A DNA stretch of 64,000 nt from an uncultured Bacteroidales bacterium (GCA_905235135.1 CAJOKR010000010.1:1-64000); one strand, 5' to 3'. Counted from the stretch's first letter, positions 41,728 to 50,322 are shown. The notes: generated by a model from the sequence alone, not told the origin. Numbers and translations: made by a program.

Positions 41728-42546
41728 TTATTTCACACGGAGCTTCCGGCCAATTTGCAGAATCGTGGTCTCTTTTATCTTGTTCAGTTTGCAGATTTTA
41801 TCGACCGTGGTGTGGTATTTCTTGGCGATGGCGTACAGCGTGTCGCCCTGCTTGACGGTGTGGTATTTGGCGGTGGAGGCAGGCTTGTAGGCGGGCTGAG
41901 ACTTCTGCTCAGGTTTCTGGACAGTCTGGTTGTTAGCCGGCGCTTCCGGTTTCGTTTCCGACTGGACCACACCGTTAGCGGTCACCTCATCGTCATCGTC
42001 GTCGGTGCGCCGCATATCGTTGGTATCCTGCTGCTTACGACTATAGTTCTTCACCGTGATTACGTTGGATCCTCGGGTGATGTCCTTGTAGGCGCGTGCC
42101 ATGTCCTCTTTCACTATTTTAATTTCCTTGTTGACCTGGCGAGGGTTATCGGCCTTGGAGTGTGCGAAGAGCCAGTCGTAGGTCTCCTTGAGGTAGAATA
42201 ATCGGGCCAAATCGCCGTGGTTGACGCCTGCCCACTTGTCAAGGCGCAGGAGGTCGGTAGGTCCGCACTTCTTCATGGACTCGTAAATTTCCGTGGCGCG
42301 GGAGACGGGCACAGCCCTGTCAGCAGTACCGTGGATAATCCACAACGGCACCGTGTTCAGTTTGCAAAGGTCTTTTCGGATGGTGCCGCCACACAGTTCC
42401 ATCGAAGCGGCTATCTTTTCAGCATGGTTGGCCAAAAACTCGATTGTGCCGAAACCGCCCAAACTCATGCCTATCAAATAGATACGGTTGGTATCAACGG
42501 CATATTGGCTACAGTGAGGATGTCGAGCACTTTCACGGAGTTCCAC
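41728..42546 (-). CDS. C-terminal part of frameshifted alpha/beta-hydrolase with LysM domain
   Basis: The homologous sequence starts at about residue 13 (SQYAVDTNRIYLIGMSLGG). The nucleophile Ser is in GMSLGG, the acid in HGTADRAVP and the His in VNHGDLAR. A long charged linker (KPEAPANNQTVQKPEQKSQP) leads to a C-terminal LysM domain (YHTVKQGDTLYAIAKKYHTT). A carboxylesterase/depolymerase-type hydrolase tethered to peptidoglycan by LysM is unusual. The first part of the gene is in another frame (see 42474-42845). Confidence 0.8.
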   Translation of the reverse strand: MELRESARHPHCSQYAVDTNRIYLIGMSLGGFGTIEFLANHAEKIAASMELCGGTIRKDLCKLNTVPLWIIHGTADRAVPVSRATEIYESMKKCGPTDLLRLDKWAGVNHGDLARLFYLKETYDWLFAHSKADNPRQVNKEIKIVKEDMARAYKDITRGSNVITVKNYSRKQQDTNDMRRTDDDDDEVTANGVVQSETKPEAPANNQTVQKPEQKSQPAYKPASTAKYHTVKQGDTLYAIAKKYHTTVDKICKLNKIKETTILQIGRKLRVK

Positions 42547-42845
42547 GCACCGCCAGGATTCTGCGGGGCGATGATGATGGCGTTAATGTCGCGGCCCATG
42601 GAGATGGCATCCAGCGGACCATACTTACGAACTCTGTTGAGGTCGGTGCCACGCAGACTGGCCCCGTGCAGGAACAGCACCACTGGAATCTCACCCTTCT
42701 GCTCTTCGTAGGTGTCCGGCACGGAAACCCAGAAGTTGTAGCTGTTTTTGACTACGTTATGGTGCGTAATAAACGTGTAATTGGTTTGGGCAGACAAGCA
42801 GAGGCTTGCGGCAACAAATAGGATTATTGTTAGTATTTTTCTCAT
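42474..42845 (-). CDS. N-terminal part of the frameshifted hydrolase-LysM gene
   Basis: Signal peptide (MRKILTIILFVAASLCLSAQ), then the hydrolase N-terminal strands (PVVLFLHGASLRGTDLN; IIAPQNPGGAWNSVKVLDIL). Real homology stops near 42507, where one base appears to be missing; the frame then runs 15 codons to a chance stop. Together with 41728-42546 this would be one exported protein of about 370 residues. Confidence 0.8.
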   Translation of the reverse strand: MRKILTIILFVAASLCLSAQTNYTFITHHNVVKNSYNFWVSVPDTYEEQKGEIPVVLFLHGASLRGTDLNRVRKYGPLDAISMGRDINAIIIAPQNPGGAWNSVKVLDILTVANMPLIPTVSI

Positions 42846-42858
42846 ATCAATCATATTT

Positions 42859-42940
42859 TTAGACTTAAGACGTGAGACTTAAGACTTTTAGAGATATCTC
42901 TGCACACCTTGAGTCTCAAGTCTTAAGTCTCAAGTCCTAA
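42859..42940. repeat. Two facing heptamer arrays (GACTTAA / TTAAGTC)
   Basis: About three units at 42861-42887 and about four complementary units at 42909-42937 could fold into one long hairpin. The left arm lies in the leader of the hydrolase gene and the right arm abuts the TAG stop of the HdrA-like gene. Confidence 0.75.
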
Positions 42941-43932
42941 ATTATCTCCAGTGCTGCCGCTCTCGCGTCCTGGATAGTGTCCTCGATGCACATCGGGCGT
43001 TTGCAGGAGCCAGCGAGGAAAAGGCCGGACTGGGCGGTGAGGTTATCCTCAGTATGAGGTGACAGGCTCTGCGCAAAACGATAGAGACCATCGATGCCGG
43101 CACACTTCGACAAGGTGGCGGTGCCGTCGGAGGCACACATACCGACCATCAGCACCAACAGGTCGCTGTTCATCGTCATCGGATTGCCCATAAGGGTGTC
43201 CTCGGCCTTGATTTGCACACGGTTGTCGAAAGTGGAGGCGGCTTCGGAAATACGTCCTCTCACGAAGTTGACGCCGTACTTCTCCTGCGCCTCACGATAC
43301 ATCTCCTCGAAGCCCTGTCCCCACATGCGCAAGTCCATGTAGAAGATATAGACATCCGTCTCGGGATGCTGCTTCTTGATCTCGATGGCCTGCTTCACGG
43401 CGGTCACGCAGCAGACTTTCGAGCAATAGTGATTGCCCGACTTCTCGTCGCGGGAGCCCACGCACTGCAGGAAGACGATCTGCTTCGGCACCTCGTTCAT
43501 AATGTTGCGGATCTGGTTCTCCTTGATCATCTTCTCCATCTCCAGCGAGGTGATTACGCCACGGTAGATGCCGTAACCGAGCTCCTCCTTCTGGTGCGCG
43601 TCGAAGACCCGGTAGCCGGTGGCCAGCAGCACCGCGTCGAAAGTGGCGGTAGTGCCATCCGCGAGGGTCAGCGTCCACTGCCCGTCCGTGCGGTTCATGG
43701 CCGTCACGGCGCAGTCAGGCTTGAAAGTGATGCTCTCATCCTGCAACTTCGCTTCCAGCTTGTCGGCCAGCTCGTCGGCGGAGCTGAAGTCCGGGAAGAG
43801 GTAGGCCTTGTCGCGGATGTTGCACAGCGGTTTTTCCTCTTTCTCGAAGAGGGTCACTTGATGTTGTTTCGCCAGCACAGAGGCGGCTTCTATGCCGGCG
43901 GGGCCGGCGCCTATGATTGCGATGTTCTTCAT
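42937..43932 (-). CDS. HdrA-like FAD-dependent subunit (heterodisulfide reductase type)
   Basis: 331 residues starting MKNIAIIGAGPAGIEAASVL. FAD fold, then the HdrA/QmoA hallmark QCVGSRDE ... YCSKVCC followed by AVKQA, and a closing segment FLAGSCKRPMCIEDTI. It is much shorter than archaeal HdrA (about 650 aa) because it lacks the ferredoxin-like domains. HdrA carries the bifurcating flavin. The HdrB-like gene lies just upstream on the same strand, and the alcohol dehydrogenase before that. A multi-hairpin element ends 25 nt before the start. Confidence 0.87.
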   Translation of the reverse strand: MKNIAIIGAGPAGIEAASVLAKQHQVTLFEKEEKPLCNIRDKAYLFPDFSSADELADKLEAKLQDESITFKPDCAVTAMNRTDGQWTLTLADGTTATFDAVLLATGYRVFDAHQKEELGYGIYRGVITSLEMEKMIKENQIRNIMNEVPKQIVFLQCVGSRDEKSGNHYCSKVCCVTAVKQAIEIKKQHPETDVYIFYMDLRMWGQGFEEMYREAQEKYGVNFVRGRISEAASTFDNRVQIKAEDTLMGNPMTMNSDLLVLMVGMCASDGTATLSKCAGIDGLYRFAQSLSPHTEDNLTAQSGLFLAGSCKRPMCIEDTIQDARAAALEII

Positions 43933-43956
43933 ATTCACTTGTTTTTTTCCTGATGG

Positions 43957-44028
43957 CCCCACACTGCGCTTCGCTTGTGTGGGGTTAATTGCGCTTCGCG
44001 CGTTTTGCCTCTCCGAGGCTGCTCAAAG
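43957..44028 (-). promoter_or_regulatory. Multi-hairpin leader element, copy upstream of the HdrA-like gene
   Basis: On minus: CTTTGAGCAG, GCCTCGGAGAGGC hairpin, GCGCGAAGCGC hairpin, AATTAA, CCCCACAC/GTGTGGGG hairpin. Ends 24 nt before the ATG at 43932. Confidence 0.78.
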
Positions 44029-44055
44029 AAGCATCTTATATATCCTCGTCATTCC

Positions 44056-44083
44056 GTAGAGACGCAAAATTTTGCGTCTCTAC
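44056..44083. repeat. Dispersed 28-bp palindrome between the HdrB- and HdrA-like genes
   Basis: Perfect palindrome with AAAATTTT centre, 6 nt after the HdrB-like stop codon on the minus strand. Confidence 0.95.
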
Positions 44084-44089
44084 AACTCG

Positions 44090-45145
44090 TCACACCTTCA
44101 ACACCTCCGGTTTTTCCGGGGCGCGGAGGATTTTGCCGGAGGCGCCGCGGTATTTGTCGTCGGGGTTGTAGGCGACGCCGATCTTGTCGAGGAGGCGTTC
44201 GCACTGCACCTGGTGGAGCTGCATGCCCATCACCCACGGGTCGTAGCCGAGCAACAAACCGGCGAGCTCTTCGTAGGTGAGCACCGGGATGCCGTAGCCC
44301 TCCTTGTCGTAGGTCTTGTGCTCCATCTCGGCGATGGTGTACTGCCATTTGTCGAGAAACATGGCGCAACCAGGGCAGTTGGCCACGATGAAGTCGGGCT
44401 CGTAGGGTTCCATCGACTCGAACTTCTTCTTGGAGTTGGCGATGGAATAGCCGCGGTTCTCCTGCACGAGGTACTGGCGGAAACCGAAGCCGCAGCAGTG
44501 ACGGCGTTCAGGATAATCGACCACCTCACCGCCCCAAGCCTCAATCATGCCGGCCAGCACGTAGGGAAACTCCGCGTTACCGATGCCGTGCTTCGGGAAA
44601 ATCTTGGCGTAGTGGCAGCCGATATGTTCCACCCCGCGCAACGGCTTGCCCGTGAAGCGGTTAATCAGCTGGTACTTCATCTTCTCCTTCAGCTCGAAAC
44701 GGAACTTGAAGATCAAGTCCGACGGGTGCACGATGTTCTCGGGCATCTCAAACGTCCTACCCGTGGCTTTGTACAGGTACTCGCGGGCCTTCTCCAGGAT
44801 CTCGGGTTGCTCTTTCCATTTCTCGATGAGCTCGGTCATCACCCCAAAAGAGGTGACGCACGAGGGGACGTAGTTCTTGTAGCCGCGTTCGGTCATCAGC
44901 GAGAAGAGCCGCGCCACGATGGTCATGGTTGTCTCGAACGGCACCACGTCGGAGTGGTAGCCGATGCCCGTGCAGGTGTGCTGGTGCGAGGAGTCGTAGA
45001 TGTCCTTCCCGAGGTCATTGCGCATGATGTTCAGGAAGGTCGCCTCCGACCCGGGGAAAAAGGTCTGCCGGATGCAGCTCCTTTCGTAAAAGAAGTGGTC
45101 ATCCGCGATTTCCTTCTGATATTCGTTCCAAAAGCGTTTTTCCAT
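44090..45145 (-). CDS. HdrB-like subunit with CCG (cysteine-rich) domains
   Basis: 351 residues. Two cysteine-rich CCG-type regions: HTCTGIGYHSD/CVTSFG in the first half and GCHYAKIFPKHG, RHCCGFGFR, NCPGCAMF in the second. In HdrB these ligate non-cubane Fe-S clusters that reduce disulfides such as CoM-S-S-CoB. In bacteria without those cofactors the acceptor is unknown. No HdrC gene was seen; the ferredoxin domains of the large Fe-S flavoprotein could take that role (inference). Two palindromes separate it from the alcohol dehydrogenase gene. Confidence 0.85.
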   Translation of the reverse strand: MEKRFWNEYQKEIADDHFFYERSCIRQTFFPGSEATFLNIMRNDLGKDIYDSSHQHTCTGIGYHSDVVPFETTMTIVARLFSLMTERGYKNYVPSCVTSFGVMTELIEKWKEQPEILEKAREYLYKATGRTFEMPENIVHPSDLIFKFRFELKEKMKYQLINRFTGKPLRGVEHIGCHYAKIFPKHGIGNAEFPYVLAGMIEAWGGEVVDYPERRHCCGFGFRQYLVQENRGYSIANSKKKFESMEPYEPDFIVANCPGCAMFLDKWQYTIAEMEHKTYDKEGYGIPVLTYEELAGLLLGYDPWVMGMQLHQVQCERLLDKIGVAYNPDDKYRGASGKILRAPEKPEVLKV

Positions 45146-45185
45146 TGTTTTTCTGTAATCTGTAATTGGTGGTTTATGGTCCGTC

Positions 45186-45261
45186 GTAGAGACGTTTCAT
45201 GAAACGTCTCTACAATTGGGGAGCCGTTCCTTTGTAGAGACGTGCTGCAACGCGTCTCTAC
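45186..45261. repeat. Two dispersed 28-bp palindromes; one supplies the ADH stop codon
   Basis: 45186-45213 (centre TTTCATGAAA) and 45234-45261 (centre TGCTGCAACG). On minus, the TAG at 45260-45258 ends the alcohol dehydrogenase gene. Confidence 0.93.
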
Positions 45262-46427
45262 AGTGCCCGTTTCAAAATTTCCACAACGTCCTCCCGTGTC
45301 AATTGCATGAAACCGCCACCGAGGACCGTCGCATCAGCGATAGTCTCGATGTTGTCGGGGGTGACGCCCAGTTCGGAAGCCTTCATCGTCACGCCGATTT
45401 CGCGCATCCAAGCCTCCATCGAAGCCAAACCTTCCAAGGCAATCTCTTCGTCGGTTTTACCTTCAGAACGGACGTTCCAAACATTCTTGGCAAAGCGCAC
45501 GAACTGGTGCAACCCGCTGTGCATGATGTATTTGTAGTACGGGATGGAGACCGACGCGAGGGTCATACCGTGGGTTGCGTTGGTCACCACACCAATGGCA
45601 TGGCCGATCATGTGCACCATCCAGTCCTGCCGTTTGCCCTGCTTGAGCAGCGTGTTGAGCGCCCAGGTGGCCGTCCACATGATGTTGCTGCGTGCCTCGT
45701 AGTCCTGCGGGTTCTTGACGGCGATGCGCGAACTGTGGATGAGCGAACGCATGAGCCCTTCGTTGAGGTAGTCGCTGGTGTTGTCGTCCTCGTTGCTGCA
45801 GTACTGCTCCAGGAGGTGCGACATGATATCGAAAATGCCAGCTACCATCTGATACTGCGGCACCGTGAACGTCAGCTTCGGGTTCAGAATCGTGAATTTA
45901 GGCATCAGCCGGCTGTCGAAGACCTTGCCGAGCTTGAGGTTCTGCGTGTGGTTGGAGATGACGGAACCGCCGTTCATCTCAGAGCCGGTGCCCACCATCG
46001 TCAGCACGCAACCGACGGGCAGGATACGCAAATCGGTGGCAGGATCATTACCTTCCACGTAATAGGTCTGCCACGGGTCGCCGTCGAGCCAAGCGGAGGC
46101 GGCCACGCCCTTGGCGTAGTCGCACACGGAACCGCCGCCCACCGCGAGGATGAGATCGACATTGTTCTCGCGAGCGAGTTTGCAGCCTTCGTAAAGTTTC
46201 TCCACCGTCGGGTTCGGCATCACGCCGGGATCCTCTACGATGGTCTTGCCAGCTTCTTTCAAGATGGCCACAATCTGATCGTAAAGGCCAGTACGCTTGA
46301 TGGATCCGCCGCCATAAGACAGCATGACGGTCTGCCCGTAATGGGCCAGTTCCTCTTTCAAGAATTCCAGACTGTTTTCGCCGAAATGCAGGCGGGTGGG
46401 GTTTTCGTATGTGAAATTTCCTAACAT
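45258..46427 (-). CDS. Iron-containing alcohol dehydrogenase, butanol-dehydrogenase type
   Basis: 389 residues. Nucleotide-binding GGGSVCDYAKGVAAS; iron ligands within the D-x3-H pattern around FDIMSHLLEQY and in MIGHAIGVVTNATHG; MVGTGSEMNGGSVIS. It matches the BdhA/YqhD-like group that reduces aldehydes with NAD(P)H at the end of fermentation. It is the first gene of a minus-strand run with HdrB- and HdrA-like genes, a pairing that recalls the hdr-flx-adh clusters of sulfate reducers. The consensus promoter is 26 nt upstream. Confidence 0.92.
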   Translation of the reverse strand: MLGNFTYENPTRLHFGENSLEFLKEELAHYGQTVMLSYGGGSIKRTGLYDQIVAILKEAGKTIVEDPGVMPNPTVEKLYEGCKLARENNVDLILAVGGGSVCDYAKGVAASAWLDGDPWQTYYVEGNDPATDLRILPVGCVLTMVGTGSEMNGGSVISNHTQNLKLGKVFDSRLMPKFTILNPKLTFTVPQYQMVAGIFDIMSHLLEQYCSNEDDNTSDYLNEGLMRSLIHSSRIAVKNPQDYEARSNIMWTATWALNTLLKQGKRQDWMVHMIGHAIGVVTNATHGMTLASVSIPYYKYIMHSGLHQFVRFAKNVWNVRSEGKTDEEIALEGLASMEAWMREIGVTMKASELGVTPDNIETIADATVLGGGFMQLTREDVVEILKRAL

Positions 46428-46452
46428 AATTTTGCGATTTTAATCAAAACGG

Positions 46453-46460
46453 CAAAGATA
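46453..46460 (-). promoter_or_regulatory. Bacteroidota -7 promoter element of the alcohol dehydrogenase gene
   Basis: The minus strand reads TATCTTTG, a TAnnTTTG match, 26 nt before the start at 46427. Confidence 0.6.
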
Positions 46461-46499
46461 CACTTTTTTTGTTGACGGCGAATTTGACAAATTTTGCGA

Positions 46500-46979
46500 A
46501 GTTGGCTTTTATTTTATTTTTTGGGCGTTCCGGCGCGTAGGAGGGCCGACATTCCTGACGACCGCCGTCAGGATGTATGCAATACGCTCCTTCAACCCCT
46601 CATCGTCAATCTGTCACCCTCCTACGCGCCGTCGGGCTATCCGCTACAATGTTTTTGGCATAACGCGCACCACCATTCCGCCGCCAACAATAGGAGGTGG
46701 CGGAATCTCCGACTGACCACGGAACACTTTCGCGCCAAAAACATTTCCGCTTCTATCCCTAACGCGAAGCCCGCATCGAAACTGTGCCTGAACTTGTCAA
46801 AGCCACCACCGCAGGAACTGCCTCCGCATCCGTCTTTCGCCTCTGTCGGGGCATAGTGAGAACAGAGACGTCCCACTATGCGTGCAGTATGCACGCCATC
46901 TCAGTAACCCCATACGAAACGGAGTGCCGTGTGGGGTGGAGCCGGTGCGATGTGATGGCTGCGTGCCAGAGGCACGCTA
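46500..46979. other. Structured intergenic region without a supported gene
   Basis: About 480 bp with no credible gene. Several inverted repeats are visible: GGCGCGTAGGAGGG near 46532 pairs with its near-complement CCCTCCTACGCGCC near 46617-46630; CTGACG/CGTCAG lies inside that stem; TTTTTGGC near 46653 faces GCCAAAAA near 46735; and ATTCCGCC/GGCGGAAT lies within. A CCCCATACG/CGTGTGGGG hairpin, like the third stem of the multi-hairpin element, lies near 46909-46938. It could hold a structured RNA or remnants of a repeat element. Confidence 0.5.
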
Positions 46980-47726
46980 CTACTCGGAAGGAATACTGTC
47001 CTGAACGAATTCTTTGCTTTCAATAAATGGCCGAATAGCCTCCGCCCATTTATCGTAATGCTCTGGTTTCAAATGTACTCCATCTTTCGTATATTCTGGA
47101 TTCATTTCTCCATTCTTCTCATACAAAGAGAACAAATCTATGTACTGGCACCTATACACCCTGGCTAATGAATCAATTATGTCATTACAGCGTTGGATTT
47201 TATCATTGCCTGAATACTTTTCATTTCTAATGGGTAATATACTTTGGAAATATAACTGAGCAGACGGTACATTTTTCCGGATTTCTAATATCAGTTTCTC
47301 ATATTTCTGAATAAAAGCCTTAATGGGCATCTCTTTAAGGCCATTTATTCCACCCATAATAAATACTTTTTCAGGTTTGACCGTTGCAATCATATAAGAT
47401 CGGGAAGTTAAACCATCTAAATTATCTCCTGGGTATCCTAAGTTGCAAATGGAAACTTCGGGAAAATAATCCTGAAAAGAACTACCACAAGTGATCGAAT
47501 TACCGTAGAAAACAACATCTACATCAAGATCAAGCTTATCCAATGTGTTATTCCATCCTCTAATGCACCAATAATCTGGTTTGTCAGATGGATCTCTTTG
47601 AACCCACCCCAACTTGGCAAATACTCTCTGAAAAAAACTTGTTTTAGCACTCACATAAACTAGTGCTGATATGGTTAACAAGCAACATACAGAGCTTAAA
47701 ACAAAAAGTAATTTCCATTTCTTCAT
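46980..47726 (-). CDS. SGNH/GDSL-type hydrolase with N-terminal membrane anchor
   Basis: 248 residues. A basic N-terminus and one hydrophobic segment (WKLLFVLSSVCCLLTISALVYV) act as signal or anchor. The four SGNH blocks are visible: FYGNSIT (Ser77), LGYPGDNLDG, GGINGL and DGVHL near 216-219. Such enzymes remove acyl groups from glycans or act as esterases. Codons are richer in A and T than in the surrounding genes, which may point to horizontal transfer. No neighbour suggests a substrate. Confidence 0.85.
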   Translation of the reverse strand: MKKWKLLFVLSSVCCLLTISALVYVSAKTSFFQRVFAKLGWVQRDPSDKPDYWCIRGWNNTLDKLDLDVDVVFYGNSITCGSSFQDYFPEVSICNLGYPGDNLDGLTSRSYMIATVKPEKVFIMGGINGLKEMPIKAFIQKYEKLILEIRKNVPSAQLYFQSILPIRNEKYSGNDKIQRCNDIIDSLARVYRCQYIDLFSLYEKNGEMNPEYTKDGVHLKPEHYDKWAEAIRPFIESKEFVQDSIPSE

Positions 47727-48177
47727 ATTGGAATAATGATCTGAGGCTCGTCAGGGATTGTTAACAGAAAAAGTGGAGCCATCCAAATTTACCCTATCTT
47801 CGATGCGAGGGCTTGGACTCCCTAAATTATGTAGATACGGAATATGAACAACCCCACTCGAACGTATGTAATAGGATACAACAATCCAAGTGGATACTAT
47901 TCACACTCTATTTCGACATAATTCTCAATACGAAGTGTCCAAGTTCGCATCGACGAAACAAAGTGAAAATGCACTTTTCCTGCAAGTTACAACAGGTGAC
48001 TTGCGGGCGCAAAGATACATTTTTTTCTCTCATGATACTTATGTTACTTTTTACATCGAATAATAGTGTGTTTCTCTATCACGCGATTCCGCAACACCAC
48101 AACCTCAAAGCCTTTATACCATTCGCTAAATGTGCCTAATTAGCCGATCTTTATTTTGCCGACAACAAAAAAAAATG
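47727..48177. other. AT-rich intergenic region without a supported gene
   Basis: About 450 bp. A possible minus-strand -7 element (TATCTTTG) is seen near 48010-48017 but is about 285 nt from the SGNH gene. The 108-codon open frame here has no coding character that I can recognise. Confidence 0.45.
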
Positions 48178-48185
48178 TATTTTCG
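48178..48185 (+). promoter_or_regulatory. Bacteroidota -7-like promoter element of the C10 peptidase gene
   Basis: TATTTTCG, one base off TAnnTTTG, 20 nt before the ATG at 48206. Confidence 0.5.
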
Positions 48186-48205
48186 CAGCTGGTTTCGAAA
48201 ATAAC

Positions 48206-50266
48206 ATGGATATGAGAAAAATATACCTTACCCTCGTCAGTATCGCCCTTTGCGGGCTCACTTTTGCGCAGTCCGTGACCTTGCAGGAGGCCGCCACGGT
48301 GGCGCAACGGTTCCTCGAAAGCCAGGGCAAAACGCTGGAAAGCTGCGCCAAGACCTTCGGCGACATGCAGCATCCCACCCTCTACATCTTCAACGCGGAG
48401 AACGGCTTCGTGGTGGTTTCGGGCGACAAAAACGTAACGCCTGTGCTCTCCTTCTCCGACCAACAGCGCTACAACGACAGCGACGTGGTGCCACCCTTCG
48501 AGATGTGGATCAACCATTATTCCAACCAAATTGAGCAGATTCGGAGAGAGCAAATCTCCCAGCCACAATATGTTGAATACTGGAACCGCATCCTCGCCAA
48601 CGCCCCCGCCTTCCGCTCGGGTGACGAGGTGGAGCCGCTGATGCTCTCGCAGTGGGACCAGGGCGAGTACTACAACTACTACTGTCCCCGCGACCTTGCC
48701 GGACAAAACGGCCACGTGGTCACCGGTTGCGTGGCCACGGCCATGGGACAGCTCCTCTACTACTTCCGCTTCCCCGAGCACGGCACCGGCAGCTACTCCT
48801 ACACCGACGAGCATTACGGAGTGCAGTCGGCGGACTACGAAAATGCAACCTACAACTATAACGCCATGTGCGACAAGCCGACGGCCATCAACCCCGAGAT
48901 TTCAAAACTGATCTACCACTGCGGCGTGGGCGTCGATATGCACTATGGCCCGGACGGCTCGGGCATGACCAACCACAGCGCGGCTCGAGTCCTGCGCACC
49001 CACTTCAAGTTCTCCCCCGAGACCGAATACCTCTTCCGCGATTCCACCGACCTCAACTGGGACAGCGTGATTGTCAGCCATTTGAGCCGAAATATTCCAA
49101 TGTACTACGCCGGCTGGAGCGTTCCCGACATCAACGGCCACGGATTCATCTGCGACGGCTACAAGACGGTCGATAGTGCCTACTACTTCCACTTCAATTT
49201 CGGCTGGAGCGGCTACATGGACAACTACTACTACACCAACTCGCTGTTTGTGGGTGGCAGCAACTTCAACCTCGCGCAGGAGCTGATCATCAACGCCTAC
49301 CCCGACACCACGCAATACACCTACCCAACCCCGCAGCCGCTGACCGGCAGTATGACGCTCACCGCCGACGAGGGCACCTTCACCGACGGCAGCCAATCAT
49401 GGGAGACCAGCGCAGCGGGTATAAATTTCACATGGAACATCCAGCCCGATCCGGAGAATCTCGAAAACGTCACCCTCAACATGGAATACAGCCTCGCTGC
49501 CGGCGACACACTCTTCGTCACCAACCCAAATGTGAACACCTTTGAAATGCGGACGGCGGACACAGGCACGCTGAATGTCGCTTGGGGCACGACCGAACTA
49601 ACCGTGCACTTCATCACCCATTCCTCATCCAGCGAAGGGTTCCGGGCGCACTACACGGCGCATCGCACGGAGTTCTGCAGCGGCACGAAGATGTACACCG
49701 ACGCCACGGGCAACATCACCGACGGCAGCGGAAACTCGTCCTACAACAACCTCACAACCTGCAAATTCCGGCTGATGCTCAACACCAGCTACTCCGCCAC
49801 CCACTTCCATATCAACTCGCTGGATCTTGAAGAGGGTCACGACTACCTGCATTTCTACAACAACACTGTCTCGAACGCCAACTACCTGTTCTCGCTCACC
49901 GGGCACATCAGCGACTCGAGCTTTGTCGTTGACACGCGCCGGCTGACTCTCGTGCTCGAAACCGACGAGGCAGGCAGAGACGCAGGCTTCGACATCGACT
50001 ATTCGGGCGGCCATGTCGGCATTGACAATCATGGGATTGAATCGCTATCGATGTGGCCCAACCCCGCCACCGACCAGCTGAACCTCGCCTACCCCACCCC
50101 GATTCAGTATGTGGAGATACGGAATGCGGAAGGAAAGACTATTTATTCGGAAAACAGTAACAATCAAAAACTTACCATCAATACAAGTAATCTTCCCTCC
50201 GGAATCTACCTGCTGACGGTTCATACCCAAACGGGCATTATAACAAAGAAGATTGTGAAGATGTGA
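48206..50266 (+). CDS. Secreted C10-family cysteine peptidase with T9SS sorting domain
   Basis: 686 residues. Signal peptide (to about 22, ending TFAQ), an Spi-like propeptide (about 23-140), then the streptopain-type catalytic domain: Cys175 in VTGCVATAMGQ, His312 in INGHGFICDGY, and FHFNFGWSGYMDNYY. A middle Ig-like region and a CUB-like domain (FCSGTKMYTDATG, about 490-600) follow. The end is a T9SS type A sorting domain (MWPNPATDQLNL ... GIYLLTV ... KKIVKM). It would be a surface or secreted protease exported by T9SS and activated by propeptide removal. Met at 48212 is an equally good start. Confidence 0.92.
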   Translation: MDMRKIYLTLVSIALCGLTFAQSVTLQEAATVAQRFLESQGKTLESCAKTFGDMQHPTLYIFNAENGFVVVSGDKNVTPVLSFSDQQRYNDSDVVPPFEMWINHYSNQIEQIRREQISQPQYVEYWNRILANAPAFRSGDEVEPLMLSQWDQGEYYNYYCPRDLAGQNGHVVTGCVATAMGQLLYYFRFPEHGTGSYSYTDEHYGVQSADYENATYNYNAMCDKPTAINPEISKLIYHCGVGVDMHYGPDGSGMTNHSAARVLRTHFKFSPETEYLFRDSTDLNWDSVIVSHLSRNIPMYYAGWSVPDINGHGFICDGYKTVDSAYYFHFNFGWSGYMDNYYYTNSLFVGGSNFNLAQELIINAYPDTTQYTYPTPQPLTGSMTLTADEGTFTDGSQSWETSAAGINFTWNIQPDPENLENVTLNMEYSLAAGDTLFVTNPNVNTFEMRTADTGTLNVAWGTTELTVHFITHSSSSEGFRAHYTAHRTEFCSGTKMYTDATGNITDGSGNSSYNNLTTCKFRLMLNTSYSATHFHINSLDLEEGHDYLHFYNNTVSNANYLFSLTGHISDSSFVVDTRRLTLVLETDEAGRDAGFDIDYSGGHVGIDNHGIESLSMWPNPATDQLNLAYPTPIQYVEIRNAEGKTIYSENSNNQKLTINTSNLPSGIYLLTVHTQTGIITKKIVKM

Positions 50267-50293
50267 AGACTTAAGACTTGAGACTTAAGACTT
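50264..50293. repeat. Heptamer array (GACTTAA)n after the C10 peptidase gene
   Basis: About four 7-bp units starting directly at the TGA stop codon of the peptidase gene. Confidence 0.8.
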
Positions 50294-50322
50294 TGGACTA
50301 TGGAGATTTCCCAATGCACTGA

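Noticed and set aside
46494..46856. 120-codon open frame (plus strand) after the alcohol dehydrogenase gene
   Set aside because: Composition (Arg, Pro, His, Ser rich), no recognisable domain, and it overlaps inverted repeats; better explained as structured non-coding DNA.
47813..48139. 108-codon open frame before the C10 peptidase gene
   Set aside because: No coding character or family resemblance, AT-rich intergenic DNA, no promoter or start context.
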